Shown here in pieces: positions 38,445 through 46,574 of a DNA stretch of 64,000 bases. Origin of the DNA: Rhodospirillaceae bacterium (GTDB lineage Bacteria; Pseudomonadota; Gammaproteobacteria; Steroidobacterales; Rariloculaceae); contig JAHEKF010000008.1 of assembly GCA_024638465.1 (NCBI GenBank), positions 1-64,000 on the forward strand, given 5' to 3'. A program made the translations under genes and the position numbers. The notes beneath the pieces are model-generated. The model searched no databases and had not been told where the DNA came from. It saw only the letters and a program-made list of their open reading frames with translations. The stretch's first letter is position 1. The number at the start of each line of letters is the position of its first letter.

Positions 38445-38955
38445 CGACAGCCGTCGTCTCGTCTTCCGCTTTGAGATGGACGACGACCCGGCAGCCGGGA
38501 TGGCCCTCGGCGATCGTTTCCTGGAGCTCCACTTTGGCATAGCCCAGATTTTGCGCGGCGATGTACCCGAATACGTTCGATGTCATCATGCACATCGACG
38601 GTCGGCCTATGACTTTATCGCCGAAAGGGCAGCTGTGATTGCCGAACACGATCTTGTCTTCGTCTTCCTCGATGATGTAGAAGCGGCCATCGATACGGCG
38701 CTTCAGATCGACGAGGACGTCGGCCACTTGCGTGCGGTCAAGCTTGTCGACGGAGAGCTCGTTACGGTAAGAAGAATCGAGCTTCGTGCCAATCACCTGC
38801 CCGACGACGCTAATGTATCCCGACGCGTCCTCGAGGCCGACAACATCCTCGAGTGTTCCGGCCAGTTCGCGGATCAGATCCCGCATGAACAGGTCGCGGC
38901 TCAACGGAATGTCGGACGCCGCCGCGTCCGAATCGCTTCTGGTGTCTTCATTCAT
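38419..38955 (-). CDS. Methanogen-output-domain-1 type small protein
   Basis: A protein of about 178 residues matching the 'methanogen output domain 1' family: [35 protein letters not shown], then a Cys-containing [29 protein letters not shown] and a final [12 protein letters not shown] 38955 has GGAG well placed (GGAGATAACG). The gene overlaps the hybrid kinase by 26 bp, so the two are made together and it is probably the kinase's sensory or output partner. The conserved cysteines could bind metal or a redox cofactor; this is a guess. Confidence 0.75.
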   Translation of the reverse strand: MNEDTRSDSDAAASDIPLSRDLFMRDLIRELAGTLEDVVGLEDASGYISVVGQVIGTKLDSSYRNELSVDKLDRTQVADVLVDLKRRIDGRFYIIEEDEDKIVFGNHSCPFGDKVIGRPSMCMMTSNVFGYIAAQNLGYAKVELQETIAEGHPGCRVVVHLKAEDETTAVDGREYVAC

Positions 38956-39155
38956 CGTTATCTCCGACGCCATCCTACCATTCCCTCTCAGTGAGGTAAC
39001 GCAGCGACGGGTACGCAGCACCGATATGCAGGACGGCAGCGAGCCACACGACTCGCTTCAATCCCGCGATGAAACCGGGGGAGAGTTCAGCCGGACGAAT
39101 CGACAGGCACAGCAAGAAGAAATTATTAATCAGCAGGTTGCGGCGTCACTACGGG

Positions 39156-40631
39156 TCAGGGAACGCTCGCGAGCTGCGTTACTACGTAGGTCACGCTCGC
39201 ATCCATCGCTTCCAGCATAGGCCCGGGATAAACCCCCACAAAGATCACTGCGACCGCCAGGGGCGTCACAGTGAGCATTTCCCGGAAATCCAGATCTTTC
39301 AGATTGCGCGCCGCTTCCGTTCGCGGTTGTCCCAAAGCAACTCGCTGCAGCATCCACAGCATGTAGGCCGCACCCAGGACGATGCCGCCCATCGCGAGAA
39401 CCACGAAGATGAAGTTCTCGTAGGACACGCCGACAAGAATCAGGAACTCGCCGATAAAATTCGACGTTGCCGGCAACCCGAAAGATGCCACCGCAAACAG
39501 ACTCAGAATAGCAACGAAACGCGGCATTCGCTGATGAAGACCACCATAGTCCGCCATCGATCTGCTATGGGTGCGGTCATAGAGTTGCCCGACGATCAGG
39601 AACATCGCGCCCGTCGTGAGACCGTGTGTAACCATCTGCAGAATCGCGCCCTCGATGCCTTCATTGTTGAAGGAGAAAATACCAAGCGTCACGAATCCCA
39701 TATGAGATACCGAGGAATAAGCAACAAGGCGCTTCAGATCGTTCTGCGCCAGCGCCATGTAACCACCGTACAGTATCCCGGTAACTGACACCCACAGCAC
39801 GACAGGCGCAACATTGTGCGCCACTTCCGGAAAGATCGGCAGGCAGAAACGCACGAAACCGTAGCCACCCATTTTCAGAAGCACCCCGGCCAGCAGCACG
39901 CTACCGGCCGTTGGCGCCTCGGAGTGCGCGTCCGGAAGCCAGGTGTGAAACGGCAGCATGGGCAGCTTGATCGCAAAACCCAGGAACAACGCAAGGAAGA
40001 TCCAGGATTGCGACTGCGGCGAATAGGCGTGCTCGGCCAGCATCGCGATATCGAACGTTCCCGCCTGCAGTGACAGGCCCAGAATGCCGATCAAGAGCAG
40101 CAAGCTTCCCGCCAGGCTATAGATAACGTACTTCAAACCGGCCGCGACGCGATCGGGTCCACCCCACAGGACGATCATGAAATACATGGGAATCATCGTG
40201 ACTTCCCACAACATGAAGAACAGGAATGCGTCGAGGGCGGTGAACACGACCATCATCGCGCCCTCGACGAGAAGTATCAGCATCATGAACGCTTTCAACC
40301 GCGTCGTGATCGATTCCCACGAACCCAGTACGCAGAGCGGCGGAAGAAACGTTGTCAGTAGTACGAGCAGCAGGCTGATACCGTCGATACCGACCGCGTA
40401 TTGGATACCGAACGTCGGCATCCAATCGACACGCTCGACGAACTGCATCCCGGTTTCGACGTAGTCGAAGTTCGTCCAGAGATAGAGAGCAAAGCCGGCG
40501 TTGATGAGCGTTGTAGCAAGCGTCGCTGAGAGTACCGCCGTACGCTCGCGGACGAGCGCAATAGCTACCATGCCGAGAAACGGCACGGCAATCATCCAAC
40601 TCAGCAAATGGTCTGCGATCAGTGCGCTCAT
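39156..40631 (-). CDS. NuoM-like proton/ion-translocating subunit
   Basis: A protein of about 491 residues and 14 or so helices, homologous to complex I NuoM and Mrp antiporter subunits. The conserved channel residues are present: Glu in FMLWEVTMIPMY, Lys in FAIKLPMLPFHTWLPDAHSEAP, and Lys in LLKMGGYG. ATG 40631 (MSALIADHLL) follows the NuoL-like gene by 8 bp. No nuoA-K or nuoN genes are nearby, so it is not part of a standard complex I operon; it ends the sulP-dabA-mrp-like run. It probably moves H+ or Na+ through the membrane arm. Confidence 0.9.
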   Translation of the reverse strand: MSALIADHLLSWMIAVPFLGMVAIALVRERTAVLSATLATTLINAGFALYLWTNFDYVETGMQFVERVDWMPTFGIQYAVGIDGISLLLVLLTTFLPPLCVLGSWESITTRLKAFMMLILLVEGAMMVVFTALDAFLFFMLWEVTMIPMYFMIVLWGGPDRVAAGLKYVIYSLAGSLLLLIGILGLSLQAGTFDIAMLAEHAYSPQSQSWIFLALFLGFAIKLPMLPFHTWLPDAHSEAPTAGSVLLAGVLLKMGGYGFVRFCLPIFPEVAHNVAPVVLWVSVTGILYGGYMALAQNDLKRLVAYSSVSHMGFVTLGIFSFNNEGIEGAILQMVTHGLTTGAMFLIVGQLYDRTHSRSMADYGGLHQRMPRFVAILSLFAVASFGLPATSNFIGEFLILVGVSYENFIFVVLAMGGIVLGAAYMLWMLQRVALGQPRTEAARNLKDLDFREMLTVTPLAVAVIFVGVYPGPMLEAMDASVTYVVTQLASVP

Positions 40632-40639
40632 ATCGTTGC

Positions 40640-42727
40640 CTACCTCGCGATCCAGTAGAAAAAGCCCAACGCCGCAATCAGCCAAAAGACGATCACCAGC
40701 AGGTTGTGCTGAAGCGTTCGAGGTTCGTATCGTCGCGCAGCGTGACCGGAAGCTTCGACACCGCGGCCCAGACCCTCGACTGTTTTATTGATACCAGCGG
40801 TATCGACGAATTTTCCGAGCCAGCGCGCAGTTCTGACGCTGCCCGTCCCGACCGAGACCACGCGTTGATCTACTGCGCGATCCAGATAGCCGAGCCGGCG
40901 CGCGATGCCTGTACTGACGGAGCCCACGGAGACAACGATGTGGTCGACCAGGCGATCCACATGGGCTAACTGCCGGGCAATGCCTATGCTCATGGAACCC
41001 AATGAGACGACGAGGCGGTCGACGATACCCTGATCGATCGTACGCCATGCCCAGTTCGCGAAACCGAGTGTTGGCCGTACGATAAAGACATCGTAGATCT
41101 CATCGAAATAGCCCTTGTTCAGCAAAAATACATAAAGCCGCTTCCGCCATGGCGCAGCGCCGTGTGCATGGGGTCGATTCCGTCGAATATACGCGACGGC
41201 CCAACCGGCTGCGGCCACAGCGACCGGAACCAGCAACCAGGCAGAGAATCCTGGCGTCGCTGCGGACACGGTTCCGCCAACGGCAGGCGACAGAAATGCG
41301 ACGAACCAGCGCCATACAGAGAGCATGATCCCGATCAGAACGATCGAAGCGACGGCGATTCCGAAGATGTGTTGCGGCGAAAGCAAGGACGGCACGACAC
41401 GCGGCTTGTCGTCTCCGGCACCCGGCGGGCCGTCATTAAAAACGCTGGAGATACTGTCGAAAATAGACATTGCGGTAAAAAATACGGTTCCCAGCCCGAC
41501 GATCCACAGCACGACGCTGGCGGGAGCGAAGCTTTGCGAAAGCCAGAGGTGCTGATACGCACCCGAGAAGATTACGAGTGGCGGCACGACCGACAAAATA
41601 AACGCGCCGGCGAAAAGGCTGCCCATCGCACGGGGCGGGGCTTTTTCCGTCGTCTCGAAATGGCGATGCGTTGCGGCCAGCACGTTGCCGGTCGACAAGA
41701 ACATGAATGCCTTGAAAAAACCGTGCGCAATCAAGTGGAAGATAGCCGCAACGAATGCGCCAACGCCGCATAGCATCGTCATGAACCCGAGCTGGCTGAT
41801 AGTCGAGTACGCGAGAGTTCGCTTGATATCGGTCTGCGTCAGCGATACGAGAGCGGCAAAGAGCGCGGTAGCCGCGCCAACGGTAGCGATAACGGTCATC
41901 GCCGTGGGCGACAACACGATGACTGGGCTAAGCCGAACAAGCAGGAATGGCCCGGCATTAACCATCGTAGCAGCGTGGATCAGCGCCGATACGGGTGTCG
42001 GCGCCTCCATTGCGAATGGCAGCCATACATGCGCCGGCATCTGTGCCGATTTTCCTACTGCGCCGGAGAACAGACATAGCGTGAGCAGCGTTACGATATG
42101 TGCCGGGATATCGCCGCCGGCCTGTGCAAGCTCGAGGATCTCCGGGATGTTCAGCGTGCCGAAAGTCCGAAACGTGAGAATCACGCCGACGAACAGGCCC
42201 AGGTCCGCGACTGAGTTTACGAGAAAGACCTTCGTAGCCGCGCTGGCAGCCGATGGACGTTCGCCGTAGTGGGAGATCAGCAGGTACGAGCAGATTCCCA
42301 TGACCTCCCAGAAAATGAACGTCATAAGAAGGTTGCTGCTCATGACCAGCATCGTCATCGCGGCGGTAAACAGCGCCGTTAAACCGAAGAAACGGCTGTG
42401 GCGACGGTCGCCGATCATGTAACGGGATGAATAGACCTGCACGATCGTGCCGACGCCCGTTACGAGAAGAAGCACGAGCACGGTGAGCTGATCGAGATAG
42501 AAACCCAGATCGACGGTGAGCCCACCCACGTCGAGGAAGCGGTAGAGCTCGATTTCCCGGGCTCCATTGGCGGACACATCGAAGAATGCCGCGACCGAGA
42601 CAAAGAAGGAGATAGCTACTGCCGGAACGACAAGCCGGTGCCCGGCACCCTGGAGGCGCCGCCCGAAAATTGCGAGAACGAACGCCGCCGCGAGCGGAAG
42701 CAGGGGAATTAGCGTATAGATCGACAT
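40640..42727 (-). CDS. NuoL-like ion-translocating subunit with C-terminal tandem repeats
   Basis: A protein of about 695 residues. Residues 1-500 are a NuoL-type antiporter fold (FWEVMGICSYLLISHYGE, KSAQMPAHVWLPFAMEAPTPVSALIHAATMVNAG, then LSLTQTDIKRTLAYSTISQLGFM). After the last antiporter helices and the NuoL-type KGYFDEIYD segment, three copies of a 25-residue unit follow (VVSLGS, VVSVGS, VVSVGT starts, each with an IAR or TAR core; 40784-41011). A final membrane helix (LLVIVFWLIAALGFFYW) closes the chain. The repeats resemble an amphipathic lateral helix. ATG 42727 lies 5 bp after mrpD. It may stand in for the N-terminal part of MrpA or for DabB. Confidence 0.9.
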   Translation of the reverse strand: MSIYTLIPLLPLAAAFVLAIFGRRLQGAGHRLVVPAVAISFFVSVAAFFDVSANGAREIELYRFLDVGGLTVDLGFYLDQLTVLVLLLVTGVGTIVQVYSSRYMIGDRRHSRFFGLTALFTAAMTMLVMSSNLLMTFIFWEVMGICSYLLISHYGERPSAASAATKVFLVNSVADLGLFVGVILTFRTFGTLNIPEILELAQAGGDIPAHIVTLLTLCLFSGAVGKSAQMPAHVWLPFAMEAPTPVSALIHAATMVNAGPFLLVRLSPVIVLSPTAMTVIATVGAATALFAALVSLTQTDIKRTLAYSTISQLGFMTMLCGVGAFVAAIFHLIAHGFFKAFMFLSTGNVLAATHRHFETTEKAPPRAMGSLFAGAFILSVVPPLVIFSGAYQHLWLSQSFAPASVVLWIVGLGTVFFTAMSIFDSISSVFNDGPPGAGDDKPRVVPSLLSPQHIFGIAVASIVLIGIMLSVWRWFVAFLSPAVGGTVSAATPGFSAWLLVPVAVAAAGWAVAYIRRNRPHAHGAAPWRKRLYVFLLNKGYFDEIYDVFIVRPTLGFANWAWRTIDQGIVDRLVVSLGSMSIGIARQLAHVDRLVDHIVVSVGSVSTGIARRLGYLDRAVDQRVVSVGTGSVRTARWLGKFVDTAGINKTVEGLGRGVEASGHAARRYEPRTLQHNLLVIVFWLIAALGFFYWIAR

Positions 42728-42732
42728 CGCTC

Positions 42733-44196
42733 TCAAACGCCTCCGCCGGCCAGGGATTCGAGCAGGAATCGAACGATCGAATCACTCATCAGACCGAGCG
42801 CAATCATCGAAACGGAAATCGCGCCGAGACTGACGCGCAGGGATCCAGCCACGGGCTGCGGTTGTGCTTCGGCGCCGGCGGACCTATTGAACCAGCACGC
42901 GAAAATTCTGACGAAGTATCCAAGCGTAAGCAACGTCGAAGCGACTACGGTGAACGCGGCAACCAGATGCCCTGCTTCCAGCGCGCCGAGGATGATGTTC
43001 CATTTACCGAAAAAACCGCCTGTCGGTGGTAGCCCGACCATCCCGACCGCGACGACTATCAGCGCCCCCGTAAGCCACGGTGAGCGCGGCCCGAGATCGC
43101 GCAGATCATCGAGAGAGCGAGCGCCGTGATAGTGCACCAGTGCGCCTGCAATCATGAATAGCGCCGCCTGCATGACGGCGTCGTTGATCAGGTAGAACAT
43201 TCCGCCTACGAACCCCGTCGGATTTCCGAGGCTTACACCAATCAGAATCAGGCCGATGTGGCTCACGCCGCCGTAGGCAAACATGCGCTTGAGATCGGTT
43301 TGAATCAGCGCGAGCGCCCCGCCGATCAGCGCCGCGATCACACCGAGCTCTTCCAGCAATACCAACACGGGAACGTGGCCGACCTCGAGACCGGGAACGA
43401 TCAGTGAATACTCGATACGCACCCACGCAACGAGTGCAACTTTGGTGACCGTCGACGCGAGCAGTGGCGCTACAGCTTCCGGCGCGTTCTCATACGCGTC
43501 GGGCAACCAGCTGTGCAATGGCACCAGTGCCATCTTGATCGACAGACCGAGAAAAATATAAATAAGGCCGCCGGCCACCGCAGTAGACGTCACGATCTGG
43601 GGCAACCGCGTTGCGAGATCCGCCATATTGAGCGTACCCGTCGCAGCATACAGATGCGCAACGCCGAGCAGATATAGCGTGGCGCCGAAGGATCCCAGCA
43701 GCAGATAGCGAAATGCGAATACGCTCGCCTTGCCACCCTGAGCGCCGACGAGTGCGTATCCCGTCAACGCAGCGACTTCCAGAAACACGAATACGTTGAA
43801 AAGATCTGCTGCGAAAATCAGGCCAACGAGACCGCCGATGAGCAGAAGAATCAGCGTGTGGTAGGAGATGCTTCTCTCGAGTCTCGCGGGTACGACGACG
43901 CGACCGAAGATCAGCGACAGCAGCGCCACGGCACTGATCGTCAGGACCACGGTCGCGGCAATCGTATCGTCGAGCCACGCTATACCCAGGGGCGCGGCCC
44001 AGCCGCCGATCGCGTACTCGATCGGGCCGCCGTTCAGCACGACGCGCAGATTGACGATCGCCAGGACGACCATGACTGCCACCGCGCCGATCGTCAGCGG
44101 CTGGCAAATCGACGGACGCCTGGCCGCAAGAATAGGCATCGACACGCCCGCAAAGAACGGGACCAGGAAAAGGAGCATGGGCAGCTGACTGCTCAT
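42733..44196 (-). CDS. mnhD: MrpD/MnhD-type antiporter subunit
   Basis: A 487-residue, 14-helix protein of the NuoN/MrpD group. It has FVFLEVAALTGYALVG with the channel Glu, IKMALVPLHSWLPDAYENAP with the channel Lys, LIQTDLKRMFAYGGVSHIG and GMVGLPPTGGFFGKWNII. In Mrp complexes this subunit carries one cation/proton path. Its ATG overlaps the mrpC stop (ATGA). Cation specificity is not deducible. Confidence 0.92.
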   Translation of the reverse strand: MSSQLPMLLFLVPFFAGVSMPILAARRPSICQPLTIGAVAVMVVLAIVNLRVVLNGGPIEYAIGGWAAPLGIAWLDDTIAATVVLTISAVALLSLIFGRVVVPARLERSISYHTLILLLIGGLVGLIFAADLFNVFVFLEVAALTGYALVGAQGGKASVFAFRYLLLGSFGATLYLLGVAHLYAATGTLNMADLATRLPQIVTSTAVAGGLIYIFLGLSIKMALVPLHSWLPDAYENAPEAVAPLLASTVTKVALVAWVRIEYSLIVPGLEVGHVPVLVLLEELGVIAALIGGALALIQTDLKRMFAYGGVSHIGLILIGVSLGNPTGFVGGMFYLINDAVMQAALFMIAGALVHYHGARSLDDLRDLGPRSPWLTGALIVVAVGMVGLPPTGGFFGKWNIILGALEAGHLVAAFTVVASTLLTLGYFVRIFACWFNRSAGAEAQPQPVAGSLRVSLGAISVSMIALGLMSDSIVRFLLESLAGGGV

Positions 44197-44567
44197 TCAA
44201 GCTGCTCCATCACCTCGTCCTCGTCAAGGCTTCGGTACTTGCGGTAAATAGAAGAAACGAGTGCAAGCGAGACGCCGAGCGTGGCGACCTGGACGACGAT
44301 TGCCGTTACCGTCAAGACATGCGGCAGCGGGTTCGCATACGCGGCGGCGTCCACCACGCCCTCCGAAATAATAATCGGAACGGCCGCCCCATCCTTAGCG
44401 CTGAACGCGACGAGAAAAAAGATCGCGCTGGTCTGGACGATATACAGGCCGATGAGCTTCTTCACGAAATTGGGGTGGGCCGCCATGATGTAGAAGCCCC
44501 ACAAAAACAGAATCACAAAGACGACGAAGTTAGGTCGCTGCCATAGCGTTTGCAGAAGCTCAACCAT
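44193..44567 (-). CDS. mnhC: MrpC/MnhC-type (NuoK-like) subunit
   Basis: A protein of about 124 residues and three helices. Family signatures are WGFYIMAAHPNFVKKLIGLYIVQTSAIFFLV, then DAAAYANPLPHVLTVTAIVVQVATLGVSLALV. ATG 44567 (MVELLQTLWQ) overlaps the mrpB stop by 8 bp; the longer frame is not family-like. The C-terminus is acidic (LDEDEVMEQLE). It overlaps mrpD by 4 bp. Confidence 0.92.
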   Translation of the reverse strand: MVELLQTLWQRPNFVVFVILFLWGFYIMAAHPNFVKKLIGLYIVQTSAIFFLVAFSAKDGAAVPIIISEGVVDAAAYANPLPHVLTVTAIVVQVATLGVSLALVSSIYRKYRSLDEDEVMEQLE

Positions 44568-45021
44568 GGGAAGCCTCGTCGCTCGGCTCATCCGCACCTT
44601 CGAAAGACAGGCTGATGGCTATCGAAACGCCTGTCACAGCGACATCGACGGCCACGCCGACCTGAGTGAGCAATATTCCGATGTAATGTTGCGACGCTTC
44701 GTCGAGATTCGGAATCTCGAGATGCGTGTAGTTCAGGAACTGACCGCCGCCGATCATGCAGAGTCCACCAACGCCGGCGAAGATCAGCAGGCCCAAGCCG
44801 TCGCCGTGCACCACGGTCTTTGCCAGCCGGCTGTCGTGCGCGTCGAGCCCGTAGATCAGGATCGCGAGGATCATGCTGGCGGCGAGGATGACGCCGCCGA
44901 CGAATCCACCGCCCGGCCCGTGCTGACCGAAGACGAGCACATAGAAGCCGAACAGCTGTGCAACCGGGATTACGATACGTCCGAGGGTCCGTACGATCGC
45001 GCTGTCGTGCGGGTGGATCAT
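44560..45021 (-). CDS. mnhB: MrpB/MnhB-type subunit
   Basis: A protein of about 153 residues and four helices. It begins MIHPHDSAIVRTLGRIVIPVAQLFGFYVLVFG, then has the family's HGPGGGFVGGVILAASMIL loop and a C-terminal LLTQVGVAVDVAVTGVSIAISL. ATG 45021 overlaps the preceding stop (ATGA). The acidic tail EGADEPSDEAS is cytoplasmic or periplasmic by prediction only. Confidence 0.93.
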   Translation of the reverse strand: MIHPHDSAIVRTLGRIVIPVAQLFGFYVLVFGQHGPGGGFVGGVILAASMILAILIYGLDAHDSRLAKTVVHGDGLGLLIFAGVGGLCMIGGGQFLNYTHLEIPNLDEASQHYIGILLTQVGVAVDVAVTGVSIAISLSFEGADEPSDEASHG

Positions 45022-45542
45022 GAGCGGCCTCTCCTCAGGATCAGCGCGCATGCGATTCCGCCGGTGAAGATCACGATCGTCTCTATAAACGTGTCGAACG
45101 AACGATAGTCCATGAGAACCGCCGTCACGACGTTCGGGGTCCGTGTTTGCGCAACGCTGTTCTCGAGATAGGTCGGCGAGATATGAACACTTGCCGGCGA
45201 TGTCGGATCGCCGAAAGCTGGCAAGTCACCCGCGCCGTAGAGAAGCAGGAGCGCGAGCAGCGGCAAGCCCACGAATGCGGCCCATGGCATCGGTGGCCGA
45301 CGGATCTGTGTGTCCTTCTCTTCCGTACGGAACAGCGTCAGCAAAAAGAACACGGTTGCGAGTCCGGCGCCGACAACGGCTTCGACAAAAGCCACGTCCA
45401 CCGCTCCCAGGAGTGCCCATACCAGAGCGAGCGCGAAGCTGTAGGAGCCGAGGATGAATACGGCCGAGATTAAATCCTTGACGAGGATCGCACCGGCCGC
45501 GGTCATCACCAGCAGGACAAGCAACGGAAGTTCGAAAGTCAT
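45018..45542 (-). CDS. MbhD/MbhE-type subunit (MrpA C-terminal part as its own gene)
   Basis: A 174-residue membrane protein. Residues 1-80 match DUF4040/MbhD (AVFILGSYSFALALVWALLGAVDVAFVEAVVGAG), and the C-terminal part matches MbhE (TPNVVTAVLMDYRSFDTFIETIVIFTGGIA). In standard Mrp these are the end of the large MrpA protein; here they form a separate short gene, as in membrane-bound hydrogenases of the Mbh type. Start and end overlap their neighbours by 4 bp. Confidence 0.88.
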   Translation of the reverse strand: MTFELPLLVLLVMTAAGAILVKDLISAVFILGSYSFALALVWALLGAVDVAFVEAVVGAGLATVFFLLTLFRTEEKDTQIRRPPMPWAAFVGLPLLALLLLYGAGDLPAFGDPTSPASVHISPTYLENSVAQTRTPNVVTAVLMDYRSFDTFIETIVIFTGGIACALILRRGRS

Positions 45543-45841
45543 TTATCGTCAACCTCTGTGGGTCGCAGACCCGATCGGTATGCGGCTCGAATCGTTGCGT
45601 GCGCGATGACCGGGTTCAGCAGATAGACAAGCGCCAACACGACGAAGATTCTGAGAAAGTTCGAATTGAATCCTTCGAAGACGGCGAGTCCGCCCAGGAC
45701 GAAAAGCGCTCCGAGGGAGTCGATCACCCCGAGCGCGTGAGCGCGACTGAACACCTCGGGCAATCGCAGCATGCCGACAGAGCCGGCAATGAGAAAGAAC
45801 ATCCCTATAAGGATCAGGCCCATCGCGACCCAGGTCATCAT
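45539..45841 (-). CDS. mnhG: MrpG/MnhG-type subunit
   Basis: A 100-residue, three-helix protein with FLIAGSVGMLRLPEVFSRAHALGVIDSLGAL, the MrpG hallmark, and LVYLLNPVIAHATIRAAYRSG. ATG 45841 overlaps the mrpF stop. The C-terminus is short and charged. Confidence 0.94.
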   Translation of the reverse strand: MMTWVAMGLILIGMFFLIAGSVGMLRLPEVFSRAHALGVIDSLGALFVLGGLAVFEGFNSNFLRIFVVLALVYLLNPVIAHATIRAAYRSGLRPTEVDDK

Positions 45842-46107
45842 CTCGTCGCTCCTCTTTCCTCGAGGAATTTAGCGATCGCCAATGCGCCTACGAGGTTCAA
45901 CAGCGCATAGCCTGTCGAGATGTCGACGAACATGTCGACTTGTCCGAGCCCGGAACCGATCACTACGAGCAGAATGATGGCTTTCGTCGAGATGCCGTTG
46001 AGCCCGAGCATCCGGTCGAACGCCGTCGGTCCGCGCACAACCCGGTACAGATTGACCAGCATCAGCAGCGCCAAAGTCGTCAGGAGGAAGGTAAAGAAAG
46101 CACTCAT
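45838..46107 (-). CDS. mnhF: MrpF/MnhF-type subunit
   Basis: An 89-residue, three-helix protein with LVNLYRVVRGPTAFDRMLGLNGISTKAIILLVVIG and DISTGYALLNLVGALAIAKFLEE, the MrpF pattern. ATG 46107 overlaps the mrpE stop (ATGA). A longer frame reaches 46467 but only covers antisense-free overlap with mrpE in another frame. Confidence 0.94.
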   Translation of the reverse strand: MSAFFTFLLTTLALLMLVNLYRVVRGPTAFDRMLGLNGISTKAIILLVVIGSGLGQVDMFVDISTGYALLNLVGALAIAKFLEERGATR

Positions 46108-46574
46108 TGCTCGCCGTTCCTCGGCTTGAACACGGTGCCGACTTTGGCATCGAACTCGCCGCTCTCGAGCCCCCGGGTAGATTCCGCATCGATCGCATGA
46201 ACCAGGAGCTCGCCCGGCCTGGCTTCGACGGTGACCGTACCGGGAGTCAGCGTTATCGAGTTCCCGAGGACGACGATCTCGCCGTCGCTCTTGAGGTCCG
46301 TCTTGTGTTGTACGAGTCTCGGAGCGATAGGAAGCCTGGGGTTGAGGATCAACCAACTGACATGGATTCCGCTCTTCACGACACGCACGAGCAGCCAGGG
46401 CAAATAGCCCAGCGCTGCCGGCAGCGAGACGCGTCGCTGCATTGGCGGGCCGGGGGGCGTCAGCCACGCTACAACGCTGGCGACGACAGCGCCGAGCGCG
46501 ACATGAGCGGGATGAAGCGTAGCCGACAGGACCAACCAGAGGGCAAAAAGCGCGATAGCAGCCAAAAATCTCAT
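46104..46574 (-). CDS. mnhE: MrpE/MnhE-type subunit
   Basis: A 156-residue protein with two N-terminal helices, a short cytoplasmic loop and the conserved C-terminal LGNSITLTPGTVTVEARPGELLVHAID. This is the MrpE family, the only Mrp subunit without a complex I relative. It follows dabA with a 4-bp overlap (ATGA), which ties the Mrp-like subunits to the DabA protein. Confidence 0.93.
   Translation of the reverse strand: MRFLAAIALFALWLVLSATLHPAHVALGAVVASVVAWLTPPGPPMQRRVSLPAALGYLPWLLVRVVKSGIHVSWLILNPRLPIAPRLVQHKTDLKSDGEIVVLGNSITLTPGTVTVEARPGELLVHAIDAESTRGLESGEFDAKVGTVFKPRNGEQ

Noticed and set aside
45018-45542. Truncated mrpA
   Set aside because: The MbhD/MbhE-type part is complete with its own start and both overlaps intact, and a NuoL-like gene lies in the same run, so this is a split arrangement and not decay.
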